Origin: Paenibacillus sp. oral taxon 786 str. D14
Lineage (GTDB): Bacteria > Bacillota > Bacilli > Paenibacillales > Paenibacillaceae
DNA: 10,470 nt
Assembly: GCF_000159955.1 (NCBI RefSeq)
Contig: NZ_GG695972.1
Span: 320,218 to 330,687 of the forward strand
Reading direction: 5' to 3'
Shown here piece by piece: positions 6,215 to 10,470 of this stretch. The translations under genes and the position numbers were made by a program. Positions within the stretch are counted from its first letter, which is position 1. Each line of letters starts with the position of its first letter. Under the pieces are notes generated by a model, which did no database searches, had not been told where the DNA came from, and was given only the letters and a program-made list of their open reading frames with translations.

Positions 6215-7794
6215 ATGTATTGATTGTAGATGATGAGGTTATTATCCGGACCGGGCTGGCCAGTGTCATTTCCTGGAGCGAGCTTGGACTAAATCTGCTT
6301 CAGCCGGCTGCTTCTGCAGAGGAGGCGCTTGAGCGGCTGGAGGTGGAACGGCCGGATATCTTAATCACCGACATACGGATGAATGGCAAAACCGGCTTAG
6401 AGCTGGCGGAGGAAGCTGTGAGACGTTTGCCTGGGCTGGAAGTGATCATTTTATCTGGATATGGGGATTTTGCCTATGCCCAACAGGCGATTCGCCAGGG
6501 CGTTAGCGATTACCTGTTAAAAACGAGCAAACCGGAGGAAATCATCCGGACGGTGCTCCAAGCCAAGCAACGGTTGGTGGAGCGTCGGGCCGAGGATTCC
6601 CGCGCACATCGGCAGGCCAGGGAAGAACGGCAGCGGCAGCTGTATAAATGGGTGATCGAAGGTGAGGCGGGAGCGGCTCCTGCGGATCCCAAGCATGCGG
6701 GTTCGAGTCAGGATCTGAAGAACTCCGGCCATCCGGGGTACCGGCAAGTGCTGATTCTATCCGCCGGCGGCTGGGGCCAGGAGGATGAGGCCGATTCGCT
6801 GCTGCGGTTTGCCGTTCAAAATATGCTGGAGGATCTGCTGCCCGGAGCGGCGGTGTTGATCCATCAGGGGCGGATCGTTTGCGTGACCGGACCCGAACCG
6901 AGCGCGGTACATTCCAGCGGCCAGCGGTTCAAGGGAATGCTGGAACGTATCGAAAATTTGCTGAACTGCCAGCTGCGCTTGGCCGCCGGCGTACCCGTGG
7001 AGGATCCGGATCAGGTGCATCAAAGTTATGTGACTGCACAGGCCGCTTTTGCTTACCATGATCTGCTCCCCGGCGCGAAGCTGCTGGATTACCAGGCGTT
7101 CGCGGATCGTAAAGGCGGGAAGACGGTGATCACACAAGAAGAGGAGAACGAGCTCGGCTCGATCTTATTAGAGCAGGATCGGATGGCGTTGCGAGCTTGG
7201 ACACACCGGCTGGCCGACGAGTTGGTCGCAGATCCGGAATGCACGCCGGAATCGTATCAAGCCTGTTTGCAGTCGGCGGCCGTTGCGGCGCACCGCTGGC
7301 TGGAGCGTACGCTCCGGGCGTTAGGGAAGGAAGGGGCCGCACGCTTCGCGCCTTGGCTGCAGCAGCACATCGGAGGTGCGAAGCTGAAGGATGAGCTGTT
7401 CCGTCATCTGCATGCCGTCATGAGCTTATATCACGGTCAACTTGGTGAGGGGCAGGCTTCCCATGTGCAGCGGGCCAAAGCTTATATGGAGTCCTGCCCG
7501 GCAGAGGAGCTAAGCTTGCAGCAGGTTGCGGCCTATGTGCACCTGCATCCCAGCCATCTCAGCGAGCTGTTCAAAAAAGAAACCGGCAGCACCTTCGGCT
7601 ATTACGTTACCGCCTTACGAATGCGCCGGGCGATGGAGCTGCTGGCTGTATCACCGGCAAAGGTAAGCGAAATCGCCGGACTCACCGGATACGAGGACGT
7701 GAAATATTTCAGCCGGCTCTTTAAGAAGCATACCGGCAAGACGCCAAGCGAATTTCGCGAGGAGGCGCCGGGAGGAACGATCCGGCAAGCTTAA
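6211..7794 (+). CDS. Response regulator with AraC-type DNA-binding domain (YesN-like)
   Basis: This 527-residue regulator is the partner of the preceding kinase and probably activates the sugar-uptake genes. The receiver domain occupies residues 1 to about 120: acidic pair Asp7-Asp8, phosphate-accepting Asp54 in ILITDIRM, Ser82 in ILSGYGDF, and Lys104 in DYLLK. Lys104 is followed by Thr, not the Pro usual in YesN-type receivers. A middle region of about 300 residues has no motif I recognise beyond the typical YesN-like spacer. The C-terminal AraC/XylS domain (about 419-520) has its first helix-turn-helix around LSLQQVAAYVHLHPSHLSELFKK and its second around VSEIAGLTGYEDVKYFSRLFKKHTG, ending with the family's TPSEFR. 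It starts inside the kinase stop codon (ATGA at 6211-6214). The beta-mannosidase gene starts 57 bases after its stop. Confidence 0.94.
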   Translation: MNVLIVDDEVIIRTGLASVISWSELGLNLLQPAASAEEALERLEVERPDILITDIRMNGKTGLELAEEAVRRLPGLEVIILSGYGDFAYAQQAIRQGVSDYLLKTSKPEEIIRTVLQAKQRLVERRAEDSRAHRQAREERQRQLYKWVIEGEAGAAPADPKHAGSSQDLKNSGHPGYRQVLILSAGGWGQEDEADSLLRFAVQNMLEDLLPGAAVLIHQGRIVCVTGPEPSAVHSSGQRFKGMLERIENLLNCQLRLAAGVPVEDPDQVHQSYVTAQAAFAYHDLLPGAKLLDYQAFADRKGGKTVITQEEENELGSILLEQDRMALRAWTHRLADELVADPECTPESYQACLQSAAVAAHRWLERTLRALGKEGAARFAPWLQQHIGGAKLKDELFRHLHAVMSLYHGQLGEGQASHVQRAKAYMESCPAEELSLQQVAAYVHLHPSHLSELFKKETGSTFGYYVTALRMRRAMELLAVSPAKVSEIAGLTGYEDVKYFSRLFKKHTGKTPSEFREEAPGGTIRQA

Positions 7795-7851
7795 CGGCAC
7801 GGAAGGGTTATCTGTCGATACTACATCTCATCAGGAAAAGAGGGACGATTT

Positions 7852-10470
7852 ATGATCATATCGGAACCATGGAAGCTGCAACATTTTGAGATTGGTGAGA
7901 AGCCGCCCTTGGAGCTGGCCGCCCCCGGCCTGGACGATCGCTTCTGGATCGAGACCAACGTCCCGAGCGACGTTCACTCGACGCTGCTCGCGCGTGGTTT
8001 GATCGATTCCCCGTATTACGGACACAACGATGCGAAATGCCGCTGGATCGAACGGAAGGAATGGTGGTACCGCACGACGTTTGAGTTGGAGGCCATGCCG
8101 GGGGAAGCGGAGAGAATCGAGCTCGTATTTGAAGGGTTGGACACGTATGCGTCCGTCTTTGTCAACGGGCATGAAATCGGCTCAACCTCCAACATGTTCC
8201 GCTGCTATACATTTGATATTACGCGGATCGTCCGTGAGGGGCGGAACACGATAGCGGTCCGTTTTGATCCGCTGTATTTGCATCATCGGGACAAAGAGCA
8301 GCTCGAATGGTCCTCGTATACGAAGGAGCGGCAATGGATCCGCAAGGCGGCGATGAATTTTGGCTGGGATTGGGGGCCGCGGATCGTCACGACCGGGATC
8401 TGGGGACCGGTTCGGTTGGAACGCCATAAGCTGGCGAAGCTGACAAGCGTATATGCCGCAACATTATCCGCGAGGGCGGAGGAAGCGGTGATCCAGGTAA
8501 GCGCAGAAGTGGAAGCGTACCGCTCCGGGACGGCGGCGGTGGCCGTCGCCCGCCTGCTGGACGCGGAGGGCGAGGAGGTCGCGTCCGCTACACTTTCGGT
8601 GCTGGATGCGGGAGAGACCCTTGTAGGCAGACAAGCCGCGCTAAGGCGGGCCTTCCCGAACGCGATCCATACGAAAGGGGCCGCATCGGCCGAACTGCGT
8701 GTTGCCTGCCCACGGCGATGGTGGACGCATGACTTGGGCGAACCTTATTTGTACACGTTGCAAGTGACGCTTTTGGCCGGTGATGAAGAGATTGACCGTT
8801 ACGAGCAGCCCTTTGGCATACGGACGCTGGAATTATCGCTGCAACAACCTGACGGCAGCCCTTCGTTTGCTTTTATCCTTAATGGCATTAAGGTTTATGC
8901 CAAGGGAGCCAACTGGATTCCGGCGGATCATCTGATCGGATCGATTCCGGAGTCGACGTACCGTGGATTAATCGAACTGGCCGTGGAAGGGCAAATGAAC
9001 ATGCTGCGCGTATGGGCGGGCGGCATTTATGAGAAAGAGATTTTTTACGAGGAGTGCGACCGGCGCGGGGTGCTGGTGTGGCAGGATTTCGCTTTTGCTA
9101 ATGCGTTGTTTCCGGACTTCAACCGTGACTTTATGGACAATGTGCGGCAGGAAATTATCGATAACGTCAAGCGGCTGCGGAACCGGGCTTCGTTGGCGCT
9201 ATGGTGCGGCAATAACGAAATCGACTGGCTGTATGACATGAAGTCGGCTGCTGGGGATATTACCGGGGATTTTTTTGGAGAGACGATTTATCATGAGCTG
9301 ATTCCTGGCTTGCTGGCCGAGCTGGATCCGTATCGACCGTATTGGCCTTCGTCGCCGTATGGGGCGCAGGATGGGTATGATGCCAACGATCCAAATCATG
9401 GGGACCGCCATAACTGGCAGGTGTGGCATGGGTCGGTGTATCCGCGCATGCAGGGCGAGAAGCCGTTGCTGGATTACAGCATCGAGGGCGTCACGTTCAA
9501 AAATTTTAAAAAAGACTTTGCCTTGTTTAGCAGCGAGTTTGGCATGCACGCTTCCGCAAACCGGTATACGCTGGAGAAGAACATCCCGGAGGGGCAGTTT
9601 ACTTGGGGGAGCGCCGAGATGGCGTACCGGAACAAGGATACGAATCACCGCAAAGGGATTTTGCTCATGGAGGGCTATACCGGGATTCCGCAGGATATCG
9701 AGGAGTATATGAATTTCTCCATGTTAACGCAGGCCGAAGGGCTAAAATACGGGATCGAGCATTATCGCCGACATCGTCATCGGAACAGCGGTGCGCTGGT
9801 GTGGCAGCTCAACGACAGCTGGCCGGGGACGAGCTGGTCAATGATCGATTACGAGCTGTTGCCGAAGGCTTCGTATTACTATGGGAAGAAGTTTTTTCAT
9901 CCGGTGCTCCTGTCCCTGGAGCATGAACCGGGCGAGCCGCTGCGCGTGTGGGTCGTGAACGACACGCTCGAGCAGCTGGAGGGGACCGTGACGTTAACGG
10001 TACATCCTTTGGTTTGGCAGGACGGAGTGGCCGAAGCGGCGGAAGCATCAGAAGATGCGGGAGACAGGGGCGCTCGTCAGTTTACGTTTACGGCGATGGT
10101 GCCGCCGCAAACGGCGCTGCTGCTCGGAAGCTTGGATGAGGCGGAGGCGCTGGTGGGTTTGGCGCCGGAGGAGGTGCTGGTGGAGCTGAGCGCCGCCGGG
10201 TTCAGCGCACCGGTGAACCGCTACTACCTGCGCGATCCGAAGGATATCCGACTACCTGCGACCGAGCTGGACGTGCAGGTGGACGAAGCAGAGCAGACCG
10301 TCACGGTCACCGTCTCCGGCCAAGCTATCGCCCGTCTGGTCAAGCTGGAGATGCCGCTAGGCCAGGTCCGCTACAGCGACAACTACTTCGACCTGCTGCC
10401 GGGCGAGAGCCGGACGGTGCGCCTCCGGCATCCGGGGCGGCTTGCCGCTGCCCTGGGCGGCGCTGCGAGT
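7852..10470 (+). CDS. Beta-mannosidase, glycoside hydrolase family 2 (3' end outside the window)
   Basis: The open frame gives 873 residues and is still open at the right edge. The enzyme releases terminal beta-linked mannose from the non-reducing end of manno-oligosaccharides. I see no signal peptide (the start is MIISEPWKLQHF), so it should act in the cytoplasm on imported sugars. The N-terminal jelly-roll domain ends with the family motif NFGWDWGP (169-176), and a beta-sandwich follows. The TIM barrel starts around residue 337, with LNGIKVYAKGANWIP (343-357) and then RVWAGGIYE. The catalytic acid/base is predicted as Glu456 in WCGNNE and the nucleophile as Glu562 in SSEFG. WQLNDSWPG marks the end of the barrel, and C-terminal beta-sandwich domains follow. 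The length already matches known bacterial family members, so few codons are probably missing. ATG 7852 has GAGGG at 7840-7844, seven bases upstream. Other GH2 activities are less likely given the NFGWDWGP and WCGNNE motifs. Confidence 0.93.
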   Translation, partial: MIISEPWKLQHFEIGEKPPLELAAPGLDDRFWIETNVPSDVHSTLLARGLIDSPYYGHNDAKCRWIERKEWWYRTTFELEAMPGEAERIELVFEGLDTYASVFVNGHEIGSTSNMFRCYTFDITRIVREGRNTIAVRFDPLYLHHRDKEQLEWSSYTKERQWIRKAAMNFGWDWGPRIVTTGIWGPVRLERHKLAKLTSVYAATLSARAEEAVIQVSAEVEAYRSGTAAVAVARLLDAEGEEVASATLSVLDAGETLVGRQAALRRAFPNAIHTKGAASAELRVACPRRWWTHDLGEPYLYTLQVTLLAGDEEIDRYEQPFGIRTLELSLQQPDGSPSFAFILNGIKVYAKGANWIPADHLIGSIPESTYRGLIELAVEGQMNMLRVWAGGIYEKEIFYEECDRRGVLVWQDFAFANALFPDFNRDFMDNVRQEIIDNVKRLRNRASLALWCGNNEIDWLYDMKSAAGDITGDFFGETIYHELIPGLLAELDPYRPYWPSSPYGAQDGYDANDPNHGDRHNWQVWHGSVYPRMQGEKPLLDYSIEGVTFKNFKKDFALFSSEFGMHASANRYTLEKNIPEGQFTWGSAEMAYRNKDTNHRKGILLMEGYTGIPQDIEEYMNFSMLTQAEGLKYGIEHYRRHRHRNSGALVWQLNDSWPGTSWSMIDYELLPKASYYYGKKFFHPVLLSLEHEPGEPLRVWVVNDTLEQLEGTVTLTVHPLVWQDGVAEAAEASEDAGDRGARQFTFTAMVPPQTALLLGSLDEAEALVGLAPEEVLVELSAAGFSAPVNRYYLRDPKDIRLPATELDVQVDEAEQTVTVTVSGQAIARLVKLEMPLGQVRYSDNYFDLLPGESRTVRLRHPGRLAAALGGAAS

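Noticed and set aside
7795..7851. Separate promoter or operator before the beta-mannosidase
   Set aside because: No convincing -35/-10 pair, cre-like site or terminator in these 57 bases; only the ribosome site is clear, so co-transcription is simpler.

Overview
The window looks like a chromosomal segment of a Gram-positive, moderately GC-rich Firmicute, most likely Paenibacillus or a close relative. The reasons are strong AAGGAGG-type ribosome sites, a lipoprotein-anchored sugar-binding protein, a CcpA-type cre box, and a YesM/YesN-style two-component pair placed beside a CUT1 sugar transporter. The genus is inferred from these features, not proven. All seven genes lie on the + strand and are tightly packed. 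No gap exceeds about 130 bases. I see no RNA gene, insertion sequence, CRISPR array or attachment site.

Layout: (1) 38-931, a TIGR01777-family NAD(P)-dependent sugar-epimerase-like protein, apparently unrelated to the rest. (2) 932-1060, a short regulatory gap with a cre-like operator overlapping a probable promoter. (3) 1061-2380, a lipoprotein solute-binding protein, followed by a strong GC-rich hairpin plus T-tract at 2387-2418. (4) 2441-3319 and 3334-4227, two CUT1 permease subunits. (5) 4268-6214 and 6211-7794, a membrane histidine kinase and an AraC-type response regulator overlapping by four bases. (6) 7852 to the right edge, a GH2 beta-mannosidase that is still open at base 10470.

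Read together, genes 2-7 form a carbohydrate uptake and degradation locus, probably for beta-manno-oligosaccharides. The lipoprotein captures the oligosaccharide and the two permeases import it. The kinase and regulator sense the sugar (or the loaded binding protein) and switch on transcription. The cytoplasmic beta-mannosidase then removes terminal mannose. No ATPase subunit is encoded here, so the transporter probably borrows a shared MsmX-type ATPase encoded elsewhere. The intergenic hairpin would let the binding protein be made in excess over the permeases.

The most unusual element is a repetitive insert in the ATP-lid region of the histidine kinase. In the reading frame used it is Ala/Thr-rich. 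In the +2 frame the same DNA encodes a Gly/Asn/Ser-rich linker with more host-like third codon positions, which suggests a local pair of compensating frameshifts. I did not find a wholly new system. The rest is a well-formed example of known families.
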